64,000 nucleotides of DNA from Martinezella rhizogenes (GCF_000799715.1 NZ_JUHG01000011.1:1550001-1614000); one strand, 5' to 3'; positions 52,321 to 62,971 are shown, numbered from the stretch's first letter. The notes: generated by a model not told the origin, from the sequence alone. Numbers and translations: made by a program.

Positions 52321-53802
52321 TTAATCCGCGAGTTTGTTGTCGAGGTATAGCTGCAGGGTGACGCGGGTACCCTTTTCCCACAGCGTTTTTAGTGCATGCG
52401 CAAAGCGCTTGCGGAAAAGATCCGACTTGGCGACATCGCCGAAGATATCGTCGAAGACGAGGAAGGCAGCCGGATCGTCCTTGGCCTTCAGCGCTGCCGC
52501 ATGCAGCCGGTCGGCACTGGCGTCGTTGAAGACGATGTCCTGACCGCTGTCGGTCTTGCCGGCGAAGTAGCGGCACCAGAGCGCCGAAACCAGGGCGAGA
52601 CCCACCACGTCCTCATTGCGGGCAAGACGATCGGCCGTCGACGGCAGGATGAATTTCGGCTGGCGGTTCGAGCCGTCCTGCGCCAGGCGCGGAATGGTGT
52701 CGGCGATCTTCGGATTGGAGAAGCGGTGCTCGATCAGCTTGAAATAGTCGGCCAGCACCGTGTTCGGCACCGGTGGAATGACGGGAATGATCTCGTCATT
52801 CTCGAGCTTGGCGAGATAGGCGCGGATCAACGGCTCTTCCATCGCCTCGTGCACGAAATGCACGTCCATCAGCGCCGCCGGATAGGCGATGGCTGCATGG
52901 CCGCCATTGAGGATGCGGATCTTCATGTGCTCATAGGGCGTCACATCCGGCACGAAGGTGACGCCGACCTTTTCCAGCGCCGGCCGGCCGGCCGGGAAAT
53001 TGTCTTCCAGCACCCACTGCTTGAACTCTTCGCAATAGACCGGCCAATTGTCCTCGATATCGAAGGCGCTTTTCAGGAGATCGATTTCGCGCGCGCCGGT
53101 TGCCGGCGTGATGCGGTCGACCATGCCGTTCGGGAAGGCAACATTGGAGGCAATCCACTCGGCGAAAGCCGGATCGGAAAGCTTTGCCGTGCCGACGATG
53201 GCGGCTTTGGTAACGCCACCATTATGGGGAATGTTGTCGCAGGACATGACGGTAAAAGGCTGCAAGCCGGCAGCGCGGCGGGCCTTGAGGCCGGCGACAA
53301 CAAGGCCGAACACCGTCTTCGGCGCATCCGGGTTCTGGCCGTCGGCAACGATTGCGGGGTGAGCCGGATTGAACTTGCCGGAGGCATCGATGAAGTAGCC
53401 CCCCTCGGTGATCGTCATCGAGACGATGCGGATCGAAGGATCGGCAAGCTTGGCGATGATCGCCTCGGCATCGCCGACCGGCAGGATGTCGACCATCGGC
53501 GCGGTGACGCGGGCCGCAGTGCGGTTGTTGTCCTGCTCGACCACCGTCGTCAGGAAATTCTGGGCAGCGAGCTTTTCGCGCATGGCAGCGTCTGAGGGCA
53601 GTACGCCGGCGCCGATGATCGCCCAATCGTGGTCCTGGCCAATATTGAAAAGATCGTCGAGATAGATCGCCTGATGGGCGCGGTGGAAGTTGCCCACGCC
53701 AAAATGAACGATGCCCGCCGATAGCGACTTCGGATCATAGGCCGGAATAGCAGCGGTTGCGGCCGCTTCCTGAAGCGTTGCGAGCGATAGTTTGCACGTC
53801 AT
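52321..53802 (-). CDS. mtlK: Mannitol 2-dehydrogenase-family polyol dehydrogenase
   Basis: 493 residues, long-chain polyol dehydrogenase. GIVHFGVGNFHRAHQAIYLD is the N-terminal nucleotide-binding motif. FTVMSCDNIPHNGGVTK and MVDRITPATGA are family blocks, and MKIRILNGGHAAIAYPAALM carries the catalytic Lys, Asn and His. It oxidises mannitol to fructose, or D-arabitol or other polyols to ketoses, with NAD. The operon context (Smo-type importer, D-ribulokinase) leaves the true polyol open. Gap of 123 bases after smoK. Confidence 0.92.
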   Translation of the reverse strand: MTCKLSLATLQEAAATAAIPAYDPKSLSAGIVHFGVGNFHRAHQAIYLDDLFNIGQDHDWAIIGAGVLPSDAAMREKLAAQNFLTTVVEQDNNRTAARVTAPMVDILPVGDAEAIIAKLADPSIRIVSMTITEGGYFIDASGKFNPAHPAIVADGQNPDAPKTVFGLVVAGLKARRAAGLQPFTVMSCDNIPHNGGVTKAAIVGTAKLSDPAFAEWIASNVAFPNGMVDRITPATGAREIDLLKSAFDIEDNWPVYCEEFKQWVLEDNFPAGRPALEKVGVTFVPDVTPYEHMKIRILNGGHAAIAYPAALMDVHFVHEAMEEPLIRAYLAKLENDEIIPVIPPVPNTVLADYFKLIEHRFSNPKIADTIPRLAQDGSNRQPKFILPSTADRLARNEDVVGLALVSALWCRYFAGKTDSGQDIVFNDASADRLHAAALKAKDDPAAFLVFDDIFGDVAKSDLFRKRFAHALKTLWEKGTRVTLQLYLDNKLAD

Positions 53803-53925
53803 GTCTCAAGTCCTTCTGAAAGGTCTTTTTGCTCCGGATGGCTTGGGAGAGCCGCTCCGGTTGGAATGACCCCGGCCCGCTTGCATCGACAGATGTGGGC
53901 CTGGGTTGAATGGCATTCGCCCGGC

Positions 53926-54924
<999 letters not shown>

Positions 54925-54935
54925 GTTTGTCTTCC

Positions 54936-55778
54936 TTACTTAACCGCGCCGAAGGTCAGGCCGCGTACGAGTTGTTTCTGGCTGAACCAGCCGAGGATCA
55001 GGATCGGGGCGATCGCCATCGTCGATGCCGCCGAAAGCTTGGCGTAGAACAGACCTTCCGGGCTGGAATAGGAGGCGATGAAGGTGCTGAGCGGTGCTGC
55101 GTCGACCGACGAGAGGTTGAGCGTCCAGAAGGCTTCGTTCCACGACAGGATGATGTTGAGCAGCATCGTCGAGGCCAGCCCCGGGATCGCCATCGGCGTC
55201 AGCACGTAGATGATCTCTTTCGCCAGCGACGCCCCATCCATGCGGGCCGCCTCTAGGATCTCGCCGGGGATTTCCTTGAAGTAGGTGTAGAGCATCCAGA
55301 CGATGATCGGCAGGTTGATCAGCATCAGCACGACGACCATGCCGACACGGCTGGCGAACTGGCTGTTGAGCAGGCCGAAACCCTGGAACAGCAGGTAGAT
55401 CGGAATGAAGGCGCCGACCGGCGGCATCATCTTGGTCGACAGCATCCACATCAGCACGTCCTTGGTGCGCTTGGTTGGCGAGAACGCCATGGCCCAGGCG
55501 GCGGGAACCGCGATGATCAGACCGAGGATCGTCGAACCGAAGGAGATGATCACCGAGTTGGCGAAGTGGAGGAAATAGTTCGAGCGCGACTGCACCTCGA
55601 AATAATTCTCCAGCGTCCAGTGGAAGAAGAGGAACTGCGGCGGCGAGGCAATCGCATCGCCTTCCGACTTGAAGCTGGTCAGGATCGTCCAGAGAATCGG
55701 GAAGAAGATCAGGAGCGCGACGGCCCAGGCCGCCACCGATACGACCACCTTGCGCCGTGTAGAGACATTGCGTGCCAT
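54936..55778 (-). CDS. smoG: Polyol ABC transporter permease (SmoG-like)
   Basis: 280 residues from ATG 55778, one base after the smoF stop and preceded by TGGAGG; the longer frame starting with TTG is not needed. Six membrane helices begin with [20 protein letters not shown]. The EAA loop is [20 protein letters not shown], followed by [20 protein letters not shown] and NEAFWTLNL, as in SmoG/MalG proteins. A central [17 protein letters not shown] segment is typical of mannitol/sorbitol transporters. Confidence 0.92.
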   Translation of the reverse strand: MARNVSTRRKVVVSVAAWAVALLIFFPILWTILTSFKSEGDAIASPPQFLFFHWTLENYFEVQSRSNYFLHFANSVIISFGSTILGLIIAVPAAWAMAFSPTKRTKDVLMWMLSTKMMPPVGAFIPIYLLFQGFGLLNSQFASRVGMVVVLMLINLPIIVWMLYTYFKEIPGEILEAARMDGASLAKEIIYVLTPMAIPGLASTMLLNIILSWNEAFWTLNLSSVDAAPLSTFIASYSSPEGLFYAKLSAASTMAIAPILILGWFSQKQLVRGLTFGAVK

Positions 55779-55779
55779 C

Positions 55780-56652
55780 TCAGGCCTCCAGGTTCTTGCC
55801 AACCGCGCGCATCACGAAGATGGCGACGATATTGGCGAGGATGACTGCGATGATGCCACCCGCCGATGCGCCGCCGACATCCTGCGACAGGACAATCTGC
55901 GAATAGACGAGATAGGTGAGGTTGGTCGTCGCCGTGCCGGGACCGCCATTGGTGGTGACCAGGATCTCGGCGAAGGCGGAGAGCAGGAAGATCGTCTCGA
56001 TGAGGATGACGACCGTGATCGCGCGGGCCAGATGCGGCAGGGTGATGTAGATGAACTTCGAGACCGCGCCGGCGCCGTCCATTTCGGCGGCTTCCTTCTG
56101 CTCTTCATCCAGAGACTGCAATGCGGTCAAAAGGATGAGCGTTGCGAATGGCAGCCACTGCCAGGCGACGATGATGACGATCGAAAATAGCGGCACGGTC
56201 TCCAGCCAGGTCAGCGGATCGAGCCCGAAAAACTTGAACAGATGCGCCAGGAGCCCGTTCACCGGGTTCATGAACATATGTTTCCAGATGAGGGCGGCGA
56301 CCGTCGGCATGACGAAGAAGGGCGCAAGCACCAGCATGCGGACGATGCCTTGGCCGAAGATCGGCTGATCGAGAAGGAGCGCGAGAGCGATGCCGCCGAC
56401 CACGGTGATGATGAGCGCGCCGCCGACCAGCAGCAGCGTCACGATCAGGGAGTTCAGGAAGGCGGGGTCGGTGACGAAGTATTCGTAATTGAGCAACCCG
56501 ATGAAATCATGCGCGCCGGGCGACAGGAGATTGTAGTTCAGCGTCGAGAAGTAGATCGTCATCACCAGCGGGACGATCATCCACGCGAAGAGCAGCAAAA
56601 CCGACGGCGTCATCATGACGCGGGCAGCAGAACGGGTGTGTAACGTTGCCAT
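55780..56652 (-). CDS. smoF: Polyol ABC transporter permease (SmoF-like)
   Basis: 290 residues from ATG 56652; upstream in-frame sequence crosses the intercistronic hairpin and is not protein-like. Six membrane helices begin with MTPSVLLLFAWMIVPLVMTI. The EAA region is QKEAAEMDGAGAVSKFIYIT, followed by LPHLARAITVVILIETIFLL. It forms the channel with SmoG. Gap of 141 bases after smoE containing a strong stem-loop. Confidence 0.92.
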   Translation of the reverse strand: MATLHTRSAARVMMTPSVLLLFAWMIVPLVMTIYFSTLNYNLLSPGAHDFIGLLNYEYFVTDPAFLNSLIVTLLLVGGALIITVVGGIALALLLDQPIFGQGIVRMLVLAPFFVMPTVAALIWKHMFMNPVNGLLAHLFKFFGLDPLTWLETVPLFSIVIIVAWQWLPFATLILLTALQSLDEEQKEAAEMDGAGAVSKFIYITLPHLARAITVVILIETIFLLSAFAEILVTTNGGPGTATTNLTYLVYSQIVLSQDVGGASAGGIIAVILANIVAIFVMRAVGKNLEA

Positions 56653-56711
56653 GGCAAGTACCGACCTATCTTTTGAGCGGGAAAGGTGGCCGTAGACCGG
56701 CTGGATAAAGG

Positions 56712-56744
56712 GGCCGCCGAAGAGCATTCAGGCATTCGGCGGCC
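56712..56744 (-). other. Intercistronic stem-loop between smoE and smoF
   Basis: GGCCGCCGAA and TTCGGCGGCC form a perfect 10-base stem with a 13-base loop, 49 bases past the smoE stop. No T run follows. It probably stabilises the smoE message or causes partial termination, giving an excess of binding protein. Confidence 0.7.
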
Positions 56745-56793
56745 AAGGGAAGGAAGCACCCGGGGGCACTTCCCGCCATCCTCAAGAGGTTGA

Positions 56794-58110
56794 TTATTTC
56801 GGATAACCAGCCTTGGTCATTTCGCGTGTGGTCAGCTGTTGCGCAGCCTTGAGAGCGGCATCGACGGTGATCTGGCCGGCAAGGGCAGCGGAGAACTGCT
56901 GGCCGACGGCGGTGCCGATGCCCTGGAACTCAGGGATGGCCACGAACTGGACGCCGACATACGGGACCGGCTTGACGGTCGGGTGGGTCGGATCGGCCGA
57001 GTTGATCGAGTCGAGCGTCATCTTGGCGAAGGGAGCAGCCTTCTGGTAATCCGCATTCGCATAGAGCGAGGAACGGGTGCCGGGAGGAGCGTTCAGCCAG
57101 CCTTCCTTCTCGGCGACAAGGTTGGTGTAGTCCTTGCCGGTTGCCCAGGCGATGAACTTCTCGGCAGCTTCGGTCTTCTTCGAGGAAGCCGGGATGGCGA
57201 GGTTCCATGCCCAGAGCCAGTTGCCGCGCTTACCGAGGCCGTTATCCGGCGCCAGAGCGAAGCCGACCTTGTCGGCAACCTTCGATTCCTTCGGATCGGA
57301 TACGAACGAGGCGGCAACCGTCGCGTCGATCCACATGCCGCACTTGCCGGTCTGAAACAGCGAGAGGTTCTCGTTGAAGCCGTTGGACGACGCGCCCGGA
57401 GGGCCGGCGTCCTTCATCAGCTTGACGTAGAAGTCGAGCGTGCTCTTCCATTCCGGCTGATCGAACTGCGGCTTCCACTTCTCGTCGAACCAGCGGGCGC
57501 CGAAAGAGTTGGCCGTTGCCGTCAGGAACGCCATGTTCTCGCCCCAGCCGGCCTTGCCGCGAAGGCAAATGCCGTAGACTTCATGGCTCTTGTCGGTGAT
57601 CTTGCGGGCAGCATCGGCAATAAAGGTCCAGGTCGGCGCGTCCGGCATCTTCAGGCCGGCCTTTTCGAACAGGTCCTTGCGGTACATCACCATCGAGCTT
57701 TCGCCGTAGAACGGCGCGGCATAAAGCTTGCCGTCGGTGGTCAGGCCGCTGCGGATGGCCGGGAGAAGATCGTCGACGTCGTAGGTCTTGTCGGCGGTGA
57801 GCTTGTCGAGCGGCGCCAGCCAGCCGAGCTTGCTCCAGATCGGCACTTCATAGGTGCCGATGGTCAGCACATCGTATTGGCCGCCCTTGGTGGCAATGTC
57901 GGTCGTGACCTTCTGGCGCAACACGTTTTCTTCGAGCGTAACCCACTGAAGGTCAATGTCAGGGTTCTTCGCTTTGAAAGCATCCGTAAGCTTCTGCATA
58001 CGGATCATGTCGCCGTTGTTAACCGTCGCTATCGTCAGCGTTTCGGCGGACGCCATTCCGGCAAACATCAGGGCCGAGCAGGCGCTCAGCAGAAAAGTTT
58101 TCAATTTCAT
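56794..58110 (-). CDS. smoE: Polyol (sorbitol/mannitol-type) ABC transporter substrate-binding protein (SmoE-like)
   Basis: 438 residues from an ATG with GGGGAGG upstream. A signal peptide covers residues 1-22 (LKTFLLSACSALMFAGMASA). LTIATVNNGDMIRMQKLTDA, then FKAKNPDIDLQWVTLEENVL, is characteristic of SmoE/mannitol-binding proteins. GQYDVLTIGTYEVPIWSKLG and LYAAPFYGESSMVMYRKDLF follow. It is the periplasmic receptor for the polyol. First structural gene of the transporter, 147 bases after the SorC regulator, with its own candidate promoter. Confidence 0.94.
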   Translation of the reverse strand: MKLKTFLLSACSALMFAGMASAETLTIATVNNGDMIRMQKLTDAFKAKNPDIDLQWVTLEENVLRQKVTTDIATKGGQYDVLTIGTYEVPIWSKLGWLAPLDKLTADKTYDVDDLLPAIRSGLTTDGKLYAAPFYGESSMVMYRKDLFEKAGLKMPDAPTWTFIADAARKITDKSHEVYGICLRGKAGWGENMAFLTATANSFGARWFDEKWKPQFDQPEWKSTLDFYVKLMKDAGPPGASSNGFNENLSLFQTGKCGMWIDATVAASFVSDPKESKVADKVGFALAPDNGLGKRGNWLWAWNLAIPASSKKTEAAEKFIAWATGKDYTNLVAEKEGWLNAPPGTRSSLYANADYQKAAPFAKMTLDSINSADPTHPTVKPVPYVGVQFVAIPEFQGIGTAVGQQFSAALAGQITVDAALKAAQQLTTREMTKAGYPK

Positions 58111-58160
58111 ATCTTCCTCCCCAGAAGATCAAATCTGAGCATTCGCTTCGCTCATGGGCA

Positions 58161-58189
58161 ATTACTCATCCCTTGCGACAAAATGTCAA
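58161..58189 (-). promoter_or_regulatory. Candidate promoter and operator of smoE
   Basis: On the minus strand TTGACA (58184-58189), 17 bases, then AGTAAT (58161-58166). A GACA/TGTC palindrome with a 3-base centre (58177-58187) overlaps the -35 element, a sensible place for control by the upstream SorC regulator. Confidence 0.55.
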
Positions 58190-58257
58190 TGCGGATTCGT
58201 TGCTGCGATGCCGAACATCCAGCTCATCCATTTGTTTTCATGATTATATTTTTTTGC

Positions 58258-59211
58258 TCAGCCCTTGAGCAGAAACTCGGCGGTCGCTTCGTCGGTGATC
58301 AAACCATTGATCTGATGACCGGTCACTGCCGCCCTGATCGCCTCGAACTTGCGTTTGCCCTTGGCTATTCCGATGACCGAAGACGTATCGCGCGGCGGGA
58401 TGGAAGCGCTGGCGACGCGATCATTGACGGCGTCCGACATCAGCTTTCCGTCGCCGTCAAAAACCCAGCCGCAGATTTCGCCGGCCGCTCCGCGCTGCAT
58501 GAGCGCCATCATCTCGTCTTTCTCCAGAAAGCCGTCGAGGCAAAGCGGCGCCTCGATACCCAGCTCGCCGACACCGACGAAGGTGACGTCGGCCTGGGCG
58601 CTGATATCGAGCGTCGAGCGCACCAGCGCCTGCGCATGCAGTAGCTCTCGCTCCTCGGCCGAGGAGACGAGTACCGGCAACGGCATGGGATAGTGCCGCG
58701 CCTTGATCGCGTCGGCCATGCTGAAGATGACGTTGTAATAGGCAGCCGATCCATCCGGACCGATATTGCCGGTCAACGACACGATCCGGTGCTGCGGACA
58801 TTCGATCGCCGGTAGCTGATCGACCGCCGCCTTCAGCGTGCGCCCTGTGCCGATCGCCAATACGATCGGATCGCTGCGCTTCAGCCAGCGCTCGATCTCA
58901 GCCGCCCCCGCCTCGGCGATCCCCACTGTGGACGAAGCCCCGTCAGGATCACTCGGCACCACTTCGACATGCCTAAGCTTGAATTTTTCGCGCAGCGCCG
59001 CGCCATATTCAAGGCACACGGCAATCGGGTGATCGAGCCGCACCTTGATCAGCCGCTCGGCAACGGCCAGCGACACCAGCCGCTGTGCCGACTGCCGGGA
59101 GATTCCCATGGCGCTGGCGATCTCGTCCTGCGTCCGCCCGGCTACGTAATACAGCCAGCCGGCTCGCGCCGCGTCGTCAAGGCGCCCCTGGGAATCCAAC
59201 TTCCTGGCCAT
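58258..59211 (-). CDS. SorC-family regulator of the polyol operon (SmoC-like)
   Basis: 317 residues from the second of two adjacent ATG codons (AAAGGA upstream). The helix-turn-helix is GWLYYVAGRTQDEIASAMGI followed by SRQSAQRLVSLAVAERLIKV. The sugar-binding domain shows LAIGTGRTLKAAVDQLPAIE and HRIVSLTGNIGPDGSAAYYN. It closely resembles regulators found at the head of sorbitol/mannitol operons. It lies 147 bases upstream of smoE on the same strand, preceded by a FucU/RbsD gene, and probably acts at the palindrome overlapping the smoE promoter. A second SorC protein is encoded at 42501-43490. Confidence 0.9.
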   Translation of the reverse strand: MARKLDSQGRLDDAARAGWLYYVAGRTQDEIASAMGISRQSAQRLVSLAVAERLIKVRLDHPIAVCLEYGAALREKFKLRHVEVVPSDPDGASSTVGIAEAGAAEIERWLKRSDPIVLAIGTGRTLKAAVDQLPAIECPQHRIVSLTGNIGPDGSAAYYNVIFSMADAIKARHYPMPLPVLVSSAEERELLHAQALVRSTLDISAQADVTFVGVGELGIEAPLCLDGFLEKDEMMALMQRGAAGEICGWVFDGDGKLMSDAVNDRVASASIPPRDTSSVIGIAKGKRKFEAIRAAVTGHQINGLITDEATAEFLLKG

Positions 59212-59269
59212 CATAGTCCTTTGCGAAAACAGCGCCTCTTGCCCAGGTCGAACGACCTGGCGCGGTCGG

Positions 59270-59725
59270 TTACTCAGTTTCCGGCGGGATGACGCCCTTG
59301 GTCAAGGTGAAACAACCATAGAAGCGGCGTTCGCCGGTCTGGATCACGCAATAGGCCTCTTTCGCCCGCTCATAGAAAGCATAACGTTCGACCGGAACGA
59401 GCGGCCAGTGCTTGCCTTCGGCGCGATCGATCGCCGCCTGCACTTCGCCCTGGACCTTCGGCATCTCCTCCGGCGCGCCCACCACTTCCATGCGCGTCGC
59501 GGCATCGTCGATGAAGGTATCGAGCGGCATCAGCGATAGCACCGCCTCGACGGCCTCGGCCGCCGACACGTTGTCGATCCTCAGAAGATGGCCGAGCATC
59601 GTCTGCTGCGCAATCGACTCGGCGGGGAAATTGGTATCGACGACGACCAGCATGTCACCATGTCCCATCGATGCCAGCGCGTGCAGCACATCCGCATTCA
59701 AGCGCGGCGAAATTCCCTTCAGCAT
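59270..59725 (-). CDS. RbsD/FucU-family sugar mutarotase
   Basis: 151 residues; the ATG is preceded by GGAGGAGG. MLKGISPRLNADVLHALASM followed by GHGDMLVVVDTNFPAES is the FucU entry with the catalytic His of GHGD. KHWPLVPVERYAFYERAKEA and RRFYGCFTLTKGVIPPETE complete the fold. Members interconvert anomers of L-fucose or pyranose/furanose forms of ribose. Here it heads the polyol operon (58 bases before the SorC gene), suggesting that a free aldose or ketose is handled along with the polyol; its exact substrate is unclear. Confidence 0.87.
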   Translation of the reverse strand: MLKGISPRLNADVLHALASMGHGDMLVVVDTNFPAESIAQQTMLGHLLRIDNVSAAEAVEAVLSLMPLDTFIDDAATRMEVVGAPEEMPKVQGEVQAAIDRAEGKHWPLVPVERYAFYERAKEAYCVIQTGERRFYGCFTLTKGVIPPETE

Positions 59726-59897
59726 GAAAGCCTCCTCCAGTTCCTCATCAGCGACGGCCCTGCCCTCGCCCTCTTCTCTTTGGGAGCAAACAAGTAATCG
59801 TGGTCACGATCTCTGTCCATAGCTGCCGTGAACGTTACCGGCCGGAGAATCCCCGGAGCAGAATAGCGCTTCTCATCCTGGCTTATTTCAGCCTTTA

Positions 59898-59926
59898 TTG
59901 ACCAGATAGGTTCGACGGCATTAACT
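59898..59926 (+). promoter_or_regulatory. Candidate promoter of the two-component operon
   Basis: TTGACC (59898-59903), 17 bases, then TTAACT (59921-59926), 28 bases before the GTG start of the response regulator. The 229-base spacer shared with the divergent FucU gene shows no other clear element. Confidence 0.5.
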
Positions 59927-59954
59927 GAAGCACAGGCACTGGTTGCGAGGGCAA

Positions 59955-60614
59955 GTGAGAATTCTTCTGGTTGAGGACGATGAAACGATTGGCGGCGCGG
60001 TTCGCGACCATATCGCGGCAACCACCCACGCCGTCGACTGGGTGAAGAACCTCGCGGACGCGACGGAAGTCACCAGCGCCGTGAAGTACGGCCTGATCCT
60101 GCTCGATCTGCAACTGCCCGACGGCGTCGGCATCGATTTCCTCAAGAAGCTGCGCCGCAAACCGGATGAGACACCGGTGATCATCCTCACCGCCCGCGAC
60201 CAGATTTCCGACCGCATCGAGGGATTGAACAGCGGCGCCGACGACTACCTCGTCAAGCCCTTCAACCTCGGCGAACTCTCCGCCCGCATCCTGGCGGTGG
60301 CTCGGCGCTACAGCGGCAGCCCGCAACCGACCATCCGTTTTGCCGACCTCGAAATCGATCAACCGCAACGGCGGGTCCGGCTGGATGGCAAGGATGTCGT
60401 GCTCACCGGCCGCGAATGGGCCGTGCTCGACCTCCTGGTGACTCGGCCGGGCGCCATTATCTCGAAAGACCAGATCGAGGAGGCGCTCTATGCCTTCGGC
60501 TCGGAAATCGAGAGCAACACGGTGGAGGTCTATGTCAGCCGCCTGCGCAAGAAGATCGGCAAGGACCGCATCCGCACGGCTCGCGGCGTCGGCTATTGCC
60601 TGGGTGAGAGATGA
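59955..60614 (+). CDS. OmpR/QseB-family response regulator
   Basis: 219 residues from GTG 59955 (GAGGG upstream), which puts the acidic pocket at the usual place; a TTG four codons earlier is less likely. The receiver domain has Asp8/Asp9, phosphoacceptor Asp51 (LILLDLQLPDG), Thr79 and Lys101 (YLVKPFNLGE). The C-terminal winged helix (about 125-219) has ESNTVEVYVSRLRKKIGKDR and the RTARGVGYCL end typical of OmpR-type DNA binding. It overlaps the kinase gene by four bases. Confidence 0.93.
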   Translation: MRILLVEDDETIGGAVRDHIAATTHAVDWVKNLADATEVTSAVKYGLILLDLQLPDGVGIDFLKKLRRKPDETPVIILTARDQISDRIEGLNSGADDYLVKPFNLGELSARILAVARRYSGSPQPTIRFADLEIDQPQRRVRLDGKDVVLTGREWAVLDLLVTRPGAIISKDQIEEALYAFGSEIESNTVEVYVSRLRKKIGKDRIRTARGVGYCLGER

Positions 60615-61951
60615 CGCTGCGCCCCACCAGCATCACCCGCCGCCTGATCGCGGCACTCACGGGTACGGTCGTTGTGTTCTGGCTGATCGCCGTTGGGATC
60701 GGCGTCTATGTCGTCAACCACGAGCTCTCGGAGACCTTTGACGGCGCGCTGCAGGAAACCGCCGAACGGCTGATGCCGCTGGTGGTCGACGATCTCGCCA
60801 ACCGCGACCCCTCCAGCGATCCGCAAAGCCTCGAGGAACTGAACAAGGGGCTGAACCGGGAGTACCTGACCTATCAGGTGCTCGACGCCTCCGGCAAGGT
60901 CATCCTGCATTCGCACGACGCGCCGCCGGTGGCCTATGAAGTACCGCTGAAGATCGGCTTCCATAATACGCCGAGATATCGAATCTACACCGAATCCTCG
61001 CTAAACGGCACAATCTTTCTGCATGTCGCCGACGCCTTCAAGAACCGGCGGGAAGCGTCGCGCGAAAGCGGTGTCGCTCTGCTCTGGCCGCTGCTCGCCC
61101 TTATCCCGGCCAGCATTCTCGCCATCTGGTTCGCCGTCGGTCGCTCGCTGCGGCCAATCGACCGGTTGCGCTCGGACATCGCTACCAAGGACGGCGGCAA
61201 CATGATGCCCCTCGAAAGCGACACGCTGCCGCGCGAGCTCCAGCCGATCGCCCGCTCGGTCAACCTGCTGCTCGAACGCCTGCGCTCAGCGCTTGAAGCC
61301 GAGCGGGAGTTCACCGCCAACAGCGCCCATGAACTACGCACGCCGATCGCCGGCGCGCTCGCCCAGACGCAGCGCCTGATCGCCGAATTGCCGAAGGGGC
61401 CGCTTGTCGAACGCGCCGGCCGGATCGAAACCTCGCTCTCCAATCTCGGACGCCTGGCGGAGAAATTGCTGCAGCTCTCTCGCGCCCAGGCCGGCATCGG
61501 CACCGGCGATAAGCCCGCCGACCTGATGGCCGTCATTGAAACCATCATCGGCGACTATGATCGCGACACCGCCACCGCCGGCCGTATCCTGCTGGACACC
61601 GGTCCGGACGAAACACTGATCCGCAACGTCGATATCGATGCCTTCGCCATCGTCATGCGCAACCTGATCGAGAATGCGCTGATCCATGGTCCGACGGACG
61701 ACGAGGTGACCGTCAAGGTCGATGGCGACGTCATTCGTATCCTGAACGGCGGCCATGTGCTTTCCGCTGAAGAGTTGGCTGACCTGAAGAAACGCTTCTG
61801 GCGCGGCAAGACGAAAGCCTCCGGCTCCGGCCTCGGCCTTGCCATTGCCGAGCGCATCGTCGGCCAAATCGGCGGACGCCTCGATCTCCTGTCGCCCGCC
61901 GCCGGCCAGATGGACGGTTTCGAAGCCCGGATCACCTTGCCTTCAGCCTGA
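60611..61951 (+). CDS. Sensor histidine kinase
   Basis: 446 residues. TM1 (about 12-35) and TM2 (about 157-176) enclose a 120-residue periplasmic sensor (2CSK_N-like; LMPLVVDDLANRDPSS, YLTYQVLDASGKVILHSHDA). The phosphoacceptor is His240 in FTANSAHELRTPIAGALAQT. The N-box is VMRNLIENALIHGPTDD and the G2-type box is SGSGLGLAIAERIVGQIGGR. It phosphorylates the response regulator encoded immediately upstream with an ATGA overlap. The family resembles QseC/TctE kinases that sense organic acids or metals; the stimulus is unknown. Confidence 0.93.
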   Translation: MTLRPTSITRRLIAALTGTVVVFWLIAVGIGVYVVNHELSETFDGALQETAERLMPLVVDDLANRDPSSDPQSLEELNKGLNREYLTYQVLDASGKVILHSHDAPPVAYEVPLKIGFHNTPRYRIYTESSLNGTIFLHVADAFKNRREASRESGVALLWPLLALIPASILAIWFAVGRSLRPIDRLRSDIATKDGGNMMPLESDTLPRELQPIARSVNLLLERLRSALEAEREFTANSAHELRTPIAGALAQTQRLIAELPKGPLVERAGRIETSLSNLGRLAEKLLQLSRAQAGIGTGDKPADLMAVIETIIGDYDRDTATAGRILLDTGPDETLIRNVDIDAFAIVMRNLIENALIHGPTDDEVTVKVDGDVIRILNGGHVLSAEELADLKKRFWRGKTKASGSGLGLAIAERIVGQIGGRLDLLSPAAGQMDGFEARITLPSA

Positions 61952-62044
61952 TCCAGCCTCGCAGGATGCCGCTCGCTTATTGACCTTGCAAAGAACGGCA
62001 AAGGGTGCGAGCAAGTGCCGCATGTTTCCCGCGGGTCAAGTTTT

Positions 62045-62971
62045 ATGATCGTTTCCTTCGACATCGGCGGCACCGCCATCAAGGGCGGCATCGCCCGCTC
62101 CGTAACGGACATCACCCCGCTTGCCCGACGCCCGACCCCGAAAGATGATTTCGGTGAATTCGTCGCTGCCTTGCGTGCCGTCATCACTGACGTCGGCGAG
62201 AGACCGGACGGCCTTTCCTTTTCCATCGCCGGCGTCGTCGATCCTGACACCCAGGCGCTGATCTGCGCCAACATTCCCTGCATCCATGGCCGGCGTCTCG
62301 CCGCCGAATTGGAGACGGAACTCGGCTATCCCGTCCTGATCGCCAATGACGCGGATTGCTTCGCCATGGCGGAGGCCATGTCCGGCGCGGGACGAGGCCA
62401 TCGCATCGTCCTCGGTGCCATTCTCGGCACTGGCGTCGGCGGCGGCCTGGTGGCGGACGGTCGTCTTGTCAACGCCGCCGGCGGCTTTGCCGGTGAGTGG
62501 GGTCACGGCCCGATCATCGCCTCTTTCGCCGGCAATCCGCCGGTCGCCATCCCCGCCTATCCCTGCGGCTGCGGCCAGAAGGGCTGCGTCGACACCGTCG
62601 GTGGCGCCCGTGGCATCGAGCGCCTGCACAGGACCCTGCACGGCCTGGAATTTTCCAGCGAGGAGATCATCGGCCAGTGGCTGGAGGGCGACGCCAATGC
62701 GGAGCGCACGATCGACGTACTGGTCGATCTCGTCGCCTCGCCGCTGGCGCTGACCGTCAATATCACCGGAGCGACCATCGTTCCCGTCGGCGGCGGCCTT
62801 TCCAATGTCGAACCGCTTTTGGCACTGCTGGACGCGGCGGTGCGCACCCGCATCCTGCGCAAGTTCGACCGCCCGCTCATCGTGCCGAGCCAATGCAAGG
62901 TCGAGCCCGGACTGATCGGCGCGGCCCTGCTGGGGCTGAAATTTATCGAGGAGCGGAACCATGCTGCTTGA
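62045..62971 (+). CDS. ROK-family sugar kinase (N-acetylglucosamine/N-acylmannosamine kinase-like)
   Basis: 308 residues from ATG 62045. The phosphate loop is MIVSFDIGGTAIKGGIARSV, the substrate-binding and catalytic Asp is in VLIANDADCFAMAEAMSGAG, and the zinc-type motif is PCGCGQKGCVDTVGG. VGGGLSNVEPLLALLDAAV is the adenosine region. ROK kinases of this kind phosphorylate GlcNAc, ManNAc or glucose. The gene overlaps cutC by 11 bases and lies 93 bases after the sensor kinase gene, so it may share that operon. Confidence 0.87.
   Translation: MIVSFDIGGTAIKGGIARSVTDITPLARRPTPKDDFGEFVAALRAVITDVGERPDGLSFSIAGVVDPDTQALICANIPCIHGRRLAAELETELGYPVLIANDADCFAMAEAMSGAGRGHRIVLGAILGTGVGGGLVADGRLVNAAGGFAGEWGHGPIIASFAGNPPVAIPAYPCGCGQKGCVDTVGGARGIERLHRTLHGLEFSSEEIIGQWLEGDANAERTIDVLVDLVASPLALTVNITGATIVPVGGGLSNVEPLLALLDAAVRTRILRKFDRPLIVPSQCKVEPGLIGAALLGLKFIEERNHAA

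Noticed and set aside
56839..58644. 601-codon plus-strand frame over smoE
   Set aside because: Antisense to a clear binding-protein gene with signal peptide; composition is that of a shadow frame.
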